From contig OZ020488.1 of NCBI GenBank assembly GCA_963971405.1, positions 9,117,261-9,181,260 on the forward strand: a stretch of 64,000 nucleotides of DNA. Direction: 5' to 3'. The translations under genes and the position numbers were made by a program. The notes below the pieces were generated by a model. That model saw nothing but the letters and a program-made list of their open reading frames with translations. It did no database searches and was not told where the DNA came from. Below are positions 44,933 to 55,884 of this stretch, one piece after another; positions within the stretch are counted from its first letter, which is position 1, and each line of letters starts with the position of its first letter. Origin of the DNA: Psococerastis gibbosa (taxonomy: Eukaryota > Arthropoda > Insecta > Psocodea > Psocidae).

Positions 44933-45166
44933 TGAAGTAACATAATTAAAGTAATTGAAGTAAGGTCCGTAATAATAAATCACGTAACTTCGATTATTGT
45001 ACTGTATTGTTAACTCTTTGAAGGTTCTCTCTCTAATCCCGCGTACCATGCAAGGTACCTCTACATATCACCTCCTCTCTCCTACTTTCAGTTCATACAC
45101 ACTCTTAACGGTAAATACAGTAACGCTTACACAACAATACTCAATGCTATACCATACTATACCACA
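44933..45166 (-). repeat. 5' LTR of the gypsy element
   Basis: 234 bp, apparently identical to the LTR at 39060-39293. It should carry the promoter of the element. The first 18 bases of its inner edge (plus strand TGAAGTAACATAATTAAA) recur inside the leader at about 44552-44569. Confidence 0.95.
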
Positions 45167-46945
45167 TGATGTTCCTTATCTTGCGAAGATCGCAGAGCTG
45201 CTTCTACTTGCTTCCCGGGCAATTACAATACATACTATATATTATTGTATGTAAAGAATATATTGGTGTATAATTTCCAAATTCTTACACATGCACAAAC
45301 CCTACCAGTTGTTCTTGCGGAGTCGATTGTGTAGTCGTGATGTTCCTTATCTTGCGAAGATCGCAGAGCTGCTTCTACTTGCTTCCCGGGCAATTACAAT
45401 ACATACTATATATTATTGTATGTAAAGAATATATTGGTGTATAATTTCCAAAATCTTACACATGCACACACCCTACCAGTCGTTCTTGCGGAGTCCATTG
45501 TGTAGTCGTGATGTTCCTTATCTTGCGAAGATCGCAGAGCTGCTTCTACTTGCTTCCCGGGCAATTACAATACATACTATATATTATTGTATGTAAAGAA
45601 TATATTGGTGTATAATTTCCAAAATCTTACACATGCACACACCCTACCAGTTGTTCTTGCGGAGTCCATTGTGTAGTCGTGATGTTCCTTATCTTGCGAA
45701 GATCGCAGAGCTGCTTCTACTTGCTTCCCGGGCAATTACAATACATACTATATATTATTGTATGTAAAGAATATATTGGTGTATAATTTCCAAAATCTTA
45801 CACATGCACACACCCTACCAGTTGTTCTTGCGGAGTCCATTGTGTAGTCGTGATGTTCCTTATCTTGCGAAGATCGCAGAGCTGCTTCTACTTGCTTCCC
45901 GGGCAATTACAATACATACTATATATTATTGTATGTAAAGAATATATTGGTGTATAATTTCCAAATTCTTACACACGCACAAACCCTACCAGTTGGTCTT
46001 GCGGAGTCGATTGTGTAGTCGTGATGCTCCTTATCTTGCGAAGATCGCAGAGCTGCTTCTACTTGCTTCCCGGACAATTGCAACATATACTATATATTAT
46101 TGTATGTAAAGAATATATTGGTGTATAATTTCCAAATTCTTACACACGCACAAACCCTACCAGTTGGTCTTGCGGAGTCGATTGTGTAGTCGCGATGCTC
46201 CTTATCTTGCGAAGATCGCAGAGCTGCTTCTACTTGCTTCCCGGGCAATTGCAATTCATACTATATATTATTGTATGTAAAGAATATATTGGTGTATAAT
46301 TTCCAAATTCTTACACATGCACACACCCTACCAGTTGTTCTTGCGGAGTCGATTGTGTAGTCGCGATGCTCCTTATCTTGCGAAGATCGCAGAGCTGCTT
46401 CTACTTGCTTCCCGGGCGATTGCAATACATACTATATATTATTGTATGTAAAGAATATATTGGTGTATAATTTCCAAATTCTTACACATGCACAAACCCT
46501 ACCAGTAGGTCTTGCGGAGTCGATTGTGTAGTCGTGATGCTCCTTATCTTGCGAAGATCGCAGAGCTGCTTCTACTTGCTTCCCGGGCAATTGCAACATA
46601 TACTAAATATTATGGTATGTTAAGAATATATTGGTGTATAATTTCCAAATTCTTACACATGCACAAACCCTACCAGTTGGTCTTGCGGAGTCGATTGTAG
46701 AGTCGTGATGTTCCTTATCTTGCGAAGATCTCAGAGCTGCTTCAACTTGCTTCCCGGGCAATCGCAACATATACTAAATATTATTGTATGTAAAGAATAT
46801 ATTGGTGTATAATTTCCAAATTCATACACATGCACAAACCCTACCAGTTGGTCTTGCGGAGTCGATTGTGTAGTCGTGATGTTCCTTATCTTGCGAAGAT
46901 CGCAGAGCTGCTTCTACTTGCTTCCCGGGCAATTGCAACATATAC
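45167..46945. repeat. 171-bp satellite array, right part (about 10 monomers)
   Basis: Same 171-bp unit as at 36525-39059, continuing the interrupted monomer in phase after the LTR element. Monomers with AAAATCTTACACATGCACACACC recur four or five times in a row near 45430-45830, showing local homogenisation. The array stops at the end of a mariner at 46945. Confidence 0.95.
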
Positions 46946-47900
46946 GAGGGAAGGCTGATAAGTCTTTAGCCTAGCAAAAGTGAAAAGACTTACTATAAAA
47001 AAACGTTTATTATTTTTCAACGTAGTCCCCTCCACGACTAATGCACTTTTCACACCTAGCCTTTAACTGCTTTAAGCCGTCCAAAAAATAATTTTCGTCT
47101 TTAGATGAAAAATGCTCCAAAACAGCCGCCTTCAATTCATCTTCGCTCTCAAAACGTCGGCCCCGTAAGTCCGATTTTAAATTTTTGAACAGAAAAAAAT
47201 CGCTAGGGGCAAGGTCCGGGCTATAGGGGGGATGGTCGATTTCTCCGAACTTTATTTCTCGTACAGCATCCTTCGCCACTCGAGCCGTGTGGACGGGTGC
47301 ATTGTCCTGCAATAGGAGAGGGTTGCTGCTGACTTTGCCACGCCGGTTCTCAGGAACCGCTTCTCGCATCATTTTGAGCAATTGGGCATAGTAATTCCCA
47401 TTCATTGTGGTGCCTCTTGGTAAATAGTCAATTAGGATAATTCCTTTGGCATCCCAAAATATTGTGGCCATAAGCTTCAATGCCGACTTTTGGGCCCGAA
47501 ACTTCCTTGGCGGCTTTTCCCCCTTTTCTATCCACTGCATGCTGGCCTGCTTGGTTTCCGGATCATACTGATGGATCCATGTCTCATCAGTCGTTATTAT
47601 ACGATGAAATAATGAATCTCCTTCCTCTTGCAATATTTCCAAAAACGCCTCTGAAGTAGTGACACGGCGCTGCTTATCGAACGGCGTAAGCATTCGAGGC
47701 ACCCATCTTGCTGACACCTTACTCATCCCTAAATGTTCATGTAGAATGTATCCAATTTTACCTTTTACAGCACTAATTAAATGTACAACCTTGACCAGAG
47801 GAAAATCGGTAACTAAACTTTTATAACAAACATGCCTGCGGCTTAACCAAACGCAACTAAATATTTCAGACAGTGGAAGTAAATATTTATAACGCGCCAC
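46944..47900 (-). pseudogene. mariner transposase, N-terminally truncated
   Basis: From about 47790 the minus strand reads GKIGYILHEHLGMSKVSARW, then RIITTDETWIHQYDPETKQA (first catalytic Asp), LLLQDNAPVHTARVAKDA (second) and PPYSPDLAPSDFFLFKNLKS (third; D34D spacing as in mariners), ending with CEKCISRGGDYVEK at 47010. The catalytic part is whole. The N-terminal DNA-binding region is missing: residues before GKIGY are unrelated (MARYKYLLPLSEIFSCVW). A terminal-repeat-like TACGAGGGAAGGCTGATAAG lies at 46943-46962, where the satellite ends; no matching right end was found. Confidence 0.9.
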
Positions 47901-48454
47901 CTCAGTACTTCATTTAGTATAATGTCTGAGAATACGGTGGTCAGTTGAGTGCTGCACCTGAGGAGTGCCACTCAGGCTGCAGATGCATCGTACAGTTTGG
48001 TAGAATAGCCGACAGGCATCTCCGCTCGTTAGGCCTAAATCTTTATTTACGCACTACAACCTCGATAGTAACGTGGACTGGTTTTAACCGTTTTCTTAAC
48101 TTTATTTAGCAGAATGTGATAGAATAGGAGGAAGGCTCACCGCATCTTCTTGAAGGAATAGGCTTACGTATTTGTGTTATTGTTGTGGACCAGGTTGTGT
48201 TGACGTTGGTACACTTATAGGAGTAGACATCGCGCCTCTCACCGCGACCCCGAGGGTTGAATGCCGTTTAGTTCATCCCTCCTTTCATGTCCGTTCCGGC
48301 CATTATACGAATGGTTTGTGCTGTGACTGACAGCCACTGAAAGACCCTTGAAAGCCTTCTCGAGTTGCTGTCTGGTAACGGTGTTACCGGCAGGGACGCC
48401 AAGGATGAAGAACCTCTTTTACATTGGCGTATATTGAAATTTAATATTATTAAT
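47901..48454. other. Spacer
   Basis: No gene or clear repeat seen. It forms the right flank of the truncated mariner. Confidence 0.35.
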
Positions 48455-48721
48455 TTACCAAAAAAGCCTCTTTATTGCGGCCATACCTAGGGACCCCAGC
48501 CCGAACTTCCCACCATAGTCTTCCAACGTTCTGTGTGTGGATGTGCGGCTCATCTCGGTCAACAAAGCAGTTGCTGTGGTTGACACTAAAATGCCGAAAT
48601 CCTTCCTGGTGAGGCAATCGTAGGATTTCCAGCGATCACTCGCAACAATGGTCTCAGGCAGTATCCAGTTTTTTATAACTTGCGAGAAGCGTCTCCGTGG
48701 ACGGGTACTGGGACCAACCAT
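48455..48721 (-). pseudogene. Merlin/IS1016-like (ISXO2-type) transposase fragment
   Basis: Reads FSQVIKNWILPETIVASDRW followed by KSYDCL, which matches the I..WI.PGT.I.SD.W.AY stretch around the second catalytic Asp of IS1016/Merlin transposases. After a divergent stretch (VSTTATALLTEMSRTSTHRT) the expected NIE.TWR motif is not clear (LEDYGGKFGL). Upstream parts are missing. Dead fragment. Confidence 0.7.
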
Positions 48722-50657
48722 GTCCCGGTCCCGAATAATAACTTTTAAATTTTGATTTGTCCATAGGGTTGATGTAGTGATTGCAAGCTTAACATATTAT
48801 CTTGTCTTGGTGCTCAGGGCTTAGAAATTTCCTCGTGTAGTCTTATTATGCTTCCTGATTCTCTCTATTAGATGTATCGGCACTGTAATAGTGGCTGTAC
48901 GTAGTGCTCGGTCTCGGTCTCGCAATGAGACTTTTTCCGAGATCGAAACTACTTAAAAGTCTTGGTTTCGCGACCGAGATCTAATAGTCTTGGACTCGTC
49001 TCGAAATAGTCTCGGATTGGGTTTTGTGACCTTACTTCAGTTTCAATTCAATGGAAACCAAATCATGAGATAAAGTAAGGTATGATATATTGAGAATAGG
49101 TTTTTTATTATATGAGAACAGACAAACTCACGCCACTGGCTAGCTCTAATCAGGGGTGGTTATAAAATTTATAATGAATTTACAATTGAATAAAAAAATA
49201 CAGTATTTAAAGTTCACATTTATTATTCATATCTATTTAAGTATTAGTAAAAATAGTCAACCTGCTTATAAAATGTCATGTAGATCAGGTGTAGTACTCA
49301 AAAACAAATGTGGACCGTTACATTTTTAAATAAATTTGTAAAAACAGGAAAGTCAGTCAGTCACCCAGAGAATACATGAAAGACAAACCTCCTGATGGTT
49401 TAATATTAGAGTCTGAAACTTACTACACAAGACTAGTCTACTATTAACTTCTCTAAAGCACATGATAAGCATTATTATAATCTTTAATGGGCGCCACTAC
49501 ATTTTATATGCTCAACGGACAAACTAGATTAATTTAATGGTAAAAAAATGTAGAAAAGAACCATCATGTAAATTATTAAATTATATCAAATTACAATGTT
49601 GAAATGTCATTAATTATTAATTGCAAGTCCATATAAAGAAATCAGAAGATTCAGAAGGGCGCCTATTTATTGTAATAATTTAAAACAGAACATAATTAGA
49701 TAATCACTTACAGTTTGTGGAGGAGTTATCTTACGTTATCCATCCCTGGAAAATATATCGCATCATCACAGCCAAATCTCCGGGCCTTAGTACATCTTGG
49801 CAGGCATTGACACGGAGTGGCCAACCGTCATAATCCTAACGGTCATGATTCAGGAACAATCGAGAAAAAACGCAATCACTTGTATACCAACTGGCACATA
49901 GAATTTGGAATCCGAAATTTGAAATCAGCACTCAAAGCCGCAACGAAAAATGAGTACTTATGGCCAGAACGTGAACTCAGTACTTAACCCGGAATGCGAA
50001 ATCATTACTTTTCCCGCAACGCGAACCCAAATGGCTATCCAAGTCCATTTATCAAGAGGCTAGACAGGCAAAGACTTACCACAAAGTGGGAGTATCACAG
50101 GTTACTCTAAACACAATTAATAAAGTCAGCTTTGTAAAATATTTAAAAAAGTCAGGTGAAAGGATTCTCATCGAATGCCCTGCCAATAAAGTTTATTGAA
50201 TAAACATCACTTAAACTCATCAGCTTTCATATACGAGCATGCGCAATTGGGTAAATTAATGCCAAACACAAGCCAAAAGCCATGTACATACATGTTATTC
50301 CAACTATATTTTCAATACACACAACTATCCTCAACTACTCGCGCCAAATTAGTTACTAGATAGTTCATTGACGAATTATTCTTTTCTTACTTCCTCTGAA
50401 TACAAAAATAGAATATTACTATATTCTATACTATACTATATATAGTCACTCGCATAATGACGCCCCTGCTAACGAATGAATGATCTCTATCTATGGCCTA
50501 TGCACTATGTGTTTACACCAAGTTCGGAGTTTTGCTTAGCTATAGGCGATAATCTTGCTTATCTTCTATATATGCTATTCCATGTGTTTGGTATTTTTGT
50601 GTGCGTAGGGGGTTATGCGTATATGAACACTAATAATGAGGCAGCCATGAGCCAGCA
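48722..50657. other. AT-rich spacer with GAGAC-type short repeats
   Basis: 48905-49020 has many copies of CTCGGTCTCG / CGAGACT words on both strands, similar to the subterminal repeats of some hAT elements. The rest to 50657 has no gene that I can support. Confidence 0.4.
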
Positions 50658-50880
50658 TAAAGCTGGCCATACACGGTACGTCCAAGTGGCTACGTCCATT
50701 GGACGTACGTCCAATTTGGGAGCCCATACACGGTACGTCCAAATGGACGAGCCCATACACGGTACGTCCAAATGGACGTACGTCCAAATGGACGAGCCCA
50801 TACACGGGAGCTACTTATTACGATCAGTCCACCAGCTGTTATCTTCTGGTTCTGTGTTTGTATACGTGTATATTAATATT

Positions 50881-51296
50881 ATGGATGAAATAGAACTACT
50901 GTACGCTGCAGCGGTTTGTATATACATAAAAAAACAAAAAAAAAAAAAAAAAAGTGGCAGAAAGGTTGGCTTTCAAGAAGGAGGGATATCAGTCACTTGA
51001 ATTTGATAAAACAACTCACTTTAGAGCCTTCTGACTGGAATAATTACCTCAGAATGGATGAATCAACCTATTTGATGTTGCTCAAAATGGTTACGCCACA
51101 TATAATAAAAAAAGATACTAACATGAGACAAGCTATTACTCCACATGAGAGATTAAGTGCAACATTGAGGTACATAGCAACTGGATGTTCTTATGAAGAA
51201 TTGAAATTTCCAACAGCCATTTCACCGCATGCATTGGGGCACATAATACCAGAGACATGTATGGCAATTTTGCGGTGCCTTAAAGATTACATGAAG
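50881..51296 (+). pseudogene. Harbinger transposase exon 1
   Basis: ATG 50881 opens MDEIELLYAAAVCIYIKK, like the usual MDEEE..LL start of the family. A run of 17 A (50937-50953) then breaks the frame by one, and the other frame continues with WQKGWLSRRRDISHLNLIKQ, DWNNYLRMDESTYLMLLKMV, RLSATLRYIATGCSYEELKF and IPETCMAILRCLKDYMK, ending at a splice donor (GTAAAT) at 51297. The DDE exons that should follow (VDGKH, GDxxF) are absent from the element. It parallels the first exon of the broken copy at 30996. Confidence 0.85.
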
Positions 51297-51376
51297 GTAA
51301 ATATGCTTATTTATGTATTAATCTGTGAGAATGCAAATTAATTTTTAGCAGAAGTTGAAATTGAAAATTTTAAGGG

Positions 51377-51740
51377 TCCGCATAACCAACTGTCTGTCAA
51401 ATTTACTGGAAACGGATATTTTTTCCTTATGGAGATGTAGCATAGAAAATAAAACCACGCCAACCAAGGCCGTGACCAGGTTTTGATTTCGGGGGGGGGG
51501 GGGAATTAAAAAAAATTACGTAATGTATTAATGAATTAATGGATAAATTCTCCAAACCCTACAGGTTTACATACAACAATTTATTTCGGGGGGGGGGGGG
51601 GTCCGGACTCTATGGACCACCCCCCTGGGCACGGCAATGACGCTGACGTCACTCAATTTTCACCGAGACTGTGTCAAATCTCCATAAGGGGAAAAAATTC
51701 CGATTGCAGTAAATGCCATCGACAGTTGCTTGTGCGGGGC
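51377..51740. repeat. MITE-like inverted repeat inside the Harbinger element
   Basis: Arms of about 58 bases at 51377-51440 and 51680-51740 are imperfect inverted copies (TTTTTTCCTTATGGAGAT with ATCTCCATAAGGGGAAAAAA). Between them are two poly-G tracts (about 51491-51503 and 51588-51601), each followed or preceded by similar sequence. It is nested in the transposon. Confidence 0.7.
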
Positions 51741-52003
51741 CTATAGCACAATTTTCTTAGAAGTTGTGAATGAGATATTTAGCATCAAGGCTAAACCATA
51801 TACCCGCGACCTTGGGGCACACATTGCATTCTACAAAATTCAATATCAATTTTCGCCTAAAATAATGCTATGGTGTAATTAAAAAATGTTATCAATAGCC
51901 TAGCAAGAAATGCAGGCCCTGGTTTAGCCTAATGCCTGCACTTTTTGTCCGCGAGGTCACTTTAGTTGCATTATTGTCATTAGGAAATTAAATTATCACT
52001 TAC

Positions 52004-52231
52004 CTTCCTCAGCTCTTTTTGGTAGCACGAGCGCATATTTTGAATTTTTTTTTGTACCACTTCCAAAGTGACATTGGGGTCCTTGGTCCGGAAAAATGAC
52101 AGCATGTCATCCCATGCCAAACCCCTTTTCACTTTGTCATGATAACAGTCATTTGTAATTTGCCAAAGGCATTCGTGTCCCCGGTATTTCTCTATCACTT
52201 CCAATACGAAGTCATGGCCTTTAGTTGCCAT
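52004..52231 (-). CDS. MADF-domain protein exon in the Harbinger element
   Basis: From ATG 52231: MATKGHDFVLEVIEKYRGHE, CLWQITNDCYHDKVKRGLAW and KKIQNMRSCYQKELRK, then a donor (GTAAGT) at 52003. This is the N-terminal two thirds of a MADF domain, a Myb-related DNA-binding fold. PIF/Harbinger elements usually encode such a Myb/MADF protein beside the transposase; it binds subterminal repeats and helps the transposase reach the nucleus. Further exons are not visible inside the element, so the gene may be incomplete. Confidence 0.75.
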
Positions 52232-52591
52232 GTTTACTGCACGGTAGCTGACACACGACTGATTGCAGTTTGGACGTAGCAATGCACATACACGGTGCGT
52301 CCACGTCCATTTGGACTTACGGTTTCCCCATACACGGTACGTCCACTAAATGGACGGAGTGGACGTATGGAAAAATGGACGTAGGCTAAAAAGTAAATGC
52401 ACATACACGGTACGACCACTAAATGGACGGAATGGACGGATGGACGCATGGACTTGGAAATCAAAAGATTTGGAAATCCAACTTGGTCGCTTCCGTCCAC
52501 TACGTCCACTCGGATTTCCCCATACACGATGCGATTTCTGCCAGATTTTGGACGTACGTCCATTTGGACGTGCCGTGTATGGCCAGCTTAA

Positions 52592-53631
52592 CATTGTCAG
52601 TGCAGGCGCTATAGGTATATGAAGACCGCATTCTATAAATAGGCCCTAGTTTTCAACTCAGAAAAGCTTGCAGATTATGATTCTCGATGTTGCCAGGGGG
52701 TTTGTTGGTCCAATTTTTTTTTCGCCCCAAGTAAAAGGACTAAAAAAATATTTTGCACCCATTTTAATGATTGTTTTTTTTTTTTTAGGCCGATAGGCCT
52801 AAAATTTGCCCACATGGAAGATAAAGACAATTCTCTTCCTTTCTTTCTTTCAAGTGTCAAGTGCCAGTGGGGGCCTCAAAGGTGAAGACTAGTTAAACTT
52901 GCCACGTAAAACAATTATAGTTGCTATAGCATGTAACCGCCCCCCCCCCTTGTCCCCCTTGGCGTGGGCTGAAGCACTGTCGCAATAATTGTAAATGTAG
53001 AGCATCCAATGTGTCAGTAGCGCCATTGCGGGGGGGGGGGGGGTGGTCGCCCTATGAAAAATATGCACTGTGTACCTATTATAACCCTTCTTGTCCCCCC
53101 CCAAAGCCACCCTTAAGGAAAATCTTCAATGGCGCCACTGTTTGAGGTCCGCCTACTTGTAAGGAGAAGTGCTGTGACAGCAGGCTTGTAGGGGCTGTTC
53201 CACGAAATGTTAGCAAATATAAGTTAACATCATGGCACCCCCCCCCCCCCTATTATTTATTCTTTTGTACATACATTTTGCAATCAAATTTCTTGACTTT
53301 TCTTGGTTTAAGCGCGGGTCTCTCTTTGGAATTAATTTCCGCTAGGAAATTGGGGATGTTTACCTATTATTTTGGGGGAGAGGGTTATCCTTTTTTTGCC
53401 GTTTTCAGGAAGGGCCACATGTGTGAAAAGGGTATTTCGACCAAAAATAACAGGTACCTACAGTATTTTATTCCACGCGAAATAGATTTCTCATGTTCCA
53501 GTATTACCTTGCTGGTTACAGTAGAATAGAGTACTTAAAAAAAATTGATAATGATTTGTTAACAATATTTTTCGGGACGGGGACCGGGACCAAGGCATTT
53601 TTTCGGGACCGGTACCGGTACCGGGCGAACA
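52592..53631. other. Spacer with several poly-C/poly-G tracts
   Basis: Homopolymer tracts at about 52940-52949, 53030-53043 and 53229-53240. 53571-53630 is a dense run of GGGACCGG/GGTACC words ending in CGAACACT, like a hAT-type end. No gene. Confidence 0.4.
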
Positions 53632-54165
53632 CTACTTATCATCTGGAATAAGATTTGGGCTGAAGGTGTTATTATCTTCAAAATGCAATCGATGCAAACA
53701 TCGTTTTATCAGCAGGTATCGGTTACGCCGCATTGCATTTGCAACGAGTTCACATCTCATGTCCTGTCTTTGCTCCCAGAAACAGCGTTCCCCCGGTAGC
53801 TGCTTGTAGCCCGATAGAATTAAAATAGCCAGAAAAATTCTCATTTCATCCACTGTTATTTCCGGACTGGGCAGTGTTTTGAACATGGCATATTTCTCAC
53901 ATTCTGCCGTTATAGATTTCAATAAGTCATCATTAAAATAAAAGTACAAAAATCTCCACACACGATAGTTCCGAATATTTGCTGTAGTCAGGTATAGGAA
54001 AATCAGGCAGTTTTTTGTGTCAATTTCTCCTTTGCGCCAACTGCTAAATTTAACTTTTGGCATTCTCGACCAGTTTTTGTAAAAATCAGTCTGCATACGG
54101 TGATTCTGACTCTCCTGCTCCTGGGCTTCATCTTCCTCGCAGCTCAGGTTCTCATAATCTGGCAT
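53632..54165 (-). pseudogene. piggyBac transposase, N-terminal part only
   Basis: 178 residues from ATG 54165. It reads DLLKSITAECEKYAMFKTLP, SPEITVDEMRIFLAILILSG, LPGERCFWEQRQDMRCELVA and NAMRRNRYLLIKRCLHRLHF, then ends at IPDDK. This order matches the N-terminal part of PGBD2/3-like piggyBac transposases. The catalytic region (DEQ, DDD) is missing. The break coincides with the GGTACC-rich sequence at 53571-53631. Confidence 0.85.
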
Positions 54166-55058
54166 GAGAAGACAAATAGGACATGGTAGTTATTCCTGTA
54201 CGTCTATGGGACTTGTGGCGTAAATAAGTAAATAAAATACCTAACTCACTACAGGTGCGTATCCTAATAAACTAATAACTATAGGGAATTCAAATTACGC
54301 TCCTGAAGGCTTAGGTATGAAGAGAGTGGACTGCATGAAATATGATTAAGAATTTGTATAAGAGAATAAGCCTACCGTACTCTGCTTGCTCGGTGGAGGT
54401 GTAGTACAGTAGGTAGACCTATTATAATGTGTAATGTTTAGTGTGGTGCTGTAAGGTGTCTAGGTGTATGTATTATGAGTGAATAGGCTACGCTACTTAT
54501 CTACTGCTGGAGTCCGTGGCTTGCAAAGTATCCGCAGGAATCACAGCAGGGGCGAGCACAATAAACACTATATAATATAAAATAATAACATAAACACGAG
54601 AACACTACAACCACAACTAATCGCATTTAATTGCATTAACAATAGGCAAATGAATAGAGAACCTGTTGGAGCCGATGTAGATTTAAGACTAAAGTACAGT
54701 GCGGGGGCCGGGGACGAGTACCTAGCCAATTTTAGGGGAGGGTACCTGTGACAACAACCCGCAACTTATTTAACTTGTGGCATGCAAGGCATTCACGGGC
54801 AGGACTGTGGCTACAGAATTAATGTAGTCTGGGACGTATTTTGTCTAGTAAAGGATATTTATAATAGAAAATTGTTACCTTTATTAAGTGGGCCCTTGCC
54901 CGACACAACTATTCACAAACACCCATCCAATGATATTGGTAGCGTAATAGTTGTAGGCTACGGCGCTACGTAGTACGCACTCCTGAAAGACTGAAGGAAT
55001 GAATGATCAAAGTGTTCACTGCTCACAAGCGCAGACACAGCTTAAGCCTTCAGTACTC

Positions 55059-55097
<39 letters not shown>

Positions 55098-55440
55098 ATC
55101 GGACTGCTTAGGAAATGGAATAAGGAACTTGACTCTTGAAGTCTTGAGTCTTGAATTGGAGGTTCCATCCACGCTGCTAATCGACTTTGACTGGTTTCAA
55201 CTTGGAACTTAGCAAATCTTACTCACACATTCCAAGGCCTATGGCTACATATTGTAAATATAGCAGTTCCGGGTGCGAGTATATGAATTCACTCTCGTAT
55301 ATAGGTATTGAGGAGTTTCCAAAATAATACAACATTGTTCAAATCCTTACATTTACAATATTACATGGATTATAAAATTTACAACAATTGAAAAAATGTT
55401 TGCATCTAATGCACAGCTAATTTAACTAATTGTCAGTGGT
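54166..55440. other. AT-rich spacer with a long poly-A
   Basis: A poly-A of about 32 bases lies at 55065-55096 and might mark a retroposed tail on the plus strand, but no body was recognised. No gene otherwise. Confidence 0.4.
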
Positions 55441-55444
55441 AGGT

Positions 55445-55790
55445 CTATGGAATCTATTTTTCCCCCTTACCTGAGGGCACGCTTCCCCTGACTCCATACC
55501 ATTTCTATGGGATTGAAGATGCAGTAGTAAGGTGGCAACCGCATACCATAATGACCCAGATTTTTCAAGAATTTATTTATATCTTTTGGTGAAAATACTA
55601 TAGAAAGAAAATATAATGGGCCCTTAGTTGTATTTACTCACCTATTCCGGCACCTTCTGGGTAATGGTACTTCCCCCTTCCTTTCCTGAGGGCACGCTTC
55701 ACCGGACTCCATACCATTTCTATGGGATTGAAGATGCAGTAGTAAGATGGCTTAATGACACAGATTTTTCATGAATTCGTCAACCACGTA
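55445..55790 (-). pseudogene. Two tandem IS630/Tc1-type transposase C-terminal fragments
   Basis: 55477-55540 and 55686-55750 both encode, on the minus strand, a piece reading PPYYCIFNPIEMVWSQ (copy 1) or a close frame-broken relative (copy 2). The CxFNPIExxW pattern is the region of the third catalytic acidic residue in IS630/Tc1-type transposases. The copies are about 210 bases apart and share about 75 bases. Both are short and dead. Confidence 0.6.
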
Positions 55791-55884
55791 CGTCGGTTTG
55801 ACAAATAAAAATATCAAAATGAGTCCAATAAGAATGCCGAAAGTTACAAAACAAGTGTAAGTTAATGTAAATATTTGTGTGCCA

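Larger units (their letters stand above)
39056..45170 (-). mobile_element. Young Ty3/gypsy LTR retrotransposon (mdg1/412-like?), TGAT target duplication
   Basis: The element is 39060-45166 (6107 bp), minus orientation, flanked by TGAT (39056-39059 and 45167-45170). It holds two 234-bp LTRs, a primer-binding site, a small leader ORF, gag, pol and a polypurine tract (A-run then GGGGGAGA, 39294-39323) next to the 3' LTR. The LTRs look identical, so the insertion is recent. It sits inside a satellite monomer, whose phase continues on both sides. No env gene follows pol. Confidence 0.96.
50658..52591. mobile_element. Deleted PIF/Harbinger element, TAA target duplication
   Basis: The body is 50661-52588 (1928 bp), with TAA at 50658-50660 and 52589-52591. 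The ends are inverted: AGCTGGCCATACACGGTACG on the left and the complement of AGCTGGCCATACACGG on the right. Behind each end are clusters of ACGTCCAAATGGACGT-type palindromic words (50680-50805 and 52290-52575). It carries exon 1 of a Harbinger transposase (plus) and a MADF gene exon (minus), but the catalytic exons are gone. Confidence 0.92.

Noticed and set aside
36525-46945. Coding frames inside the satellite (about 60-70 codons, repeated)
   Set aside because: They recur only because the 171-bp unit recurs; no start context, no likeness to proteins.
50530-50900. Overlapping frames on both strands with repeated DVPCMG/WTYV type residues
   Set aside because: They are translations of the palindromic ACGTCCA words at the Harbinger end.
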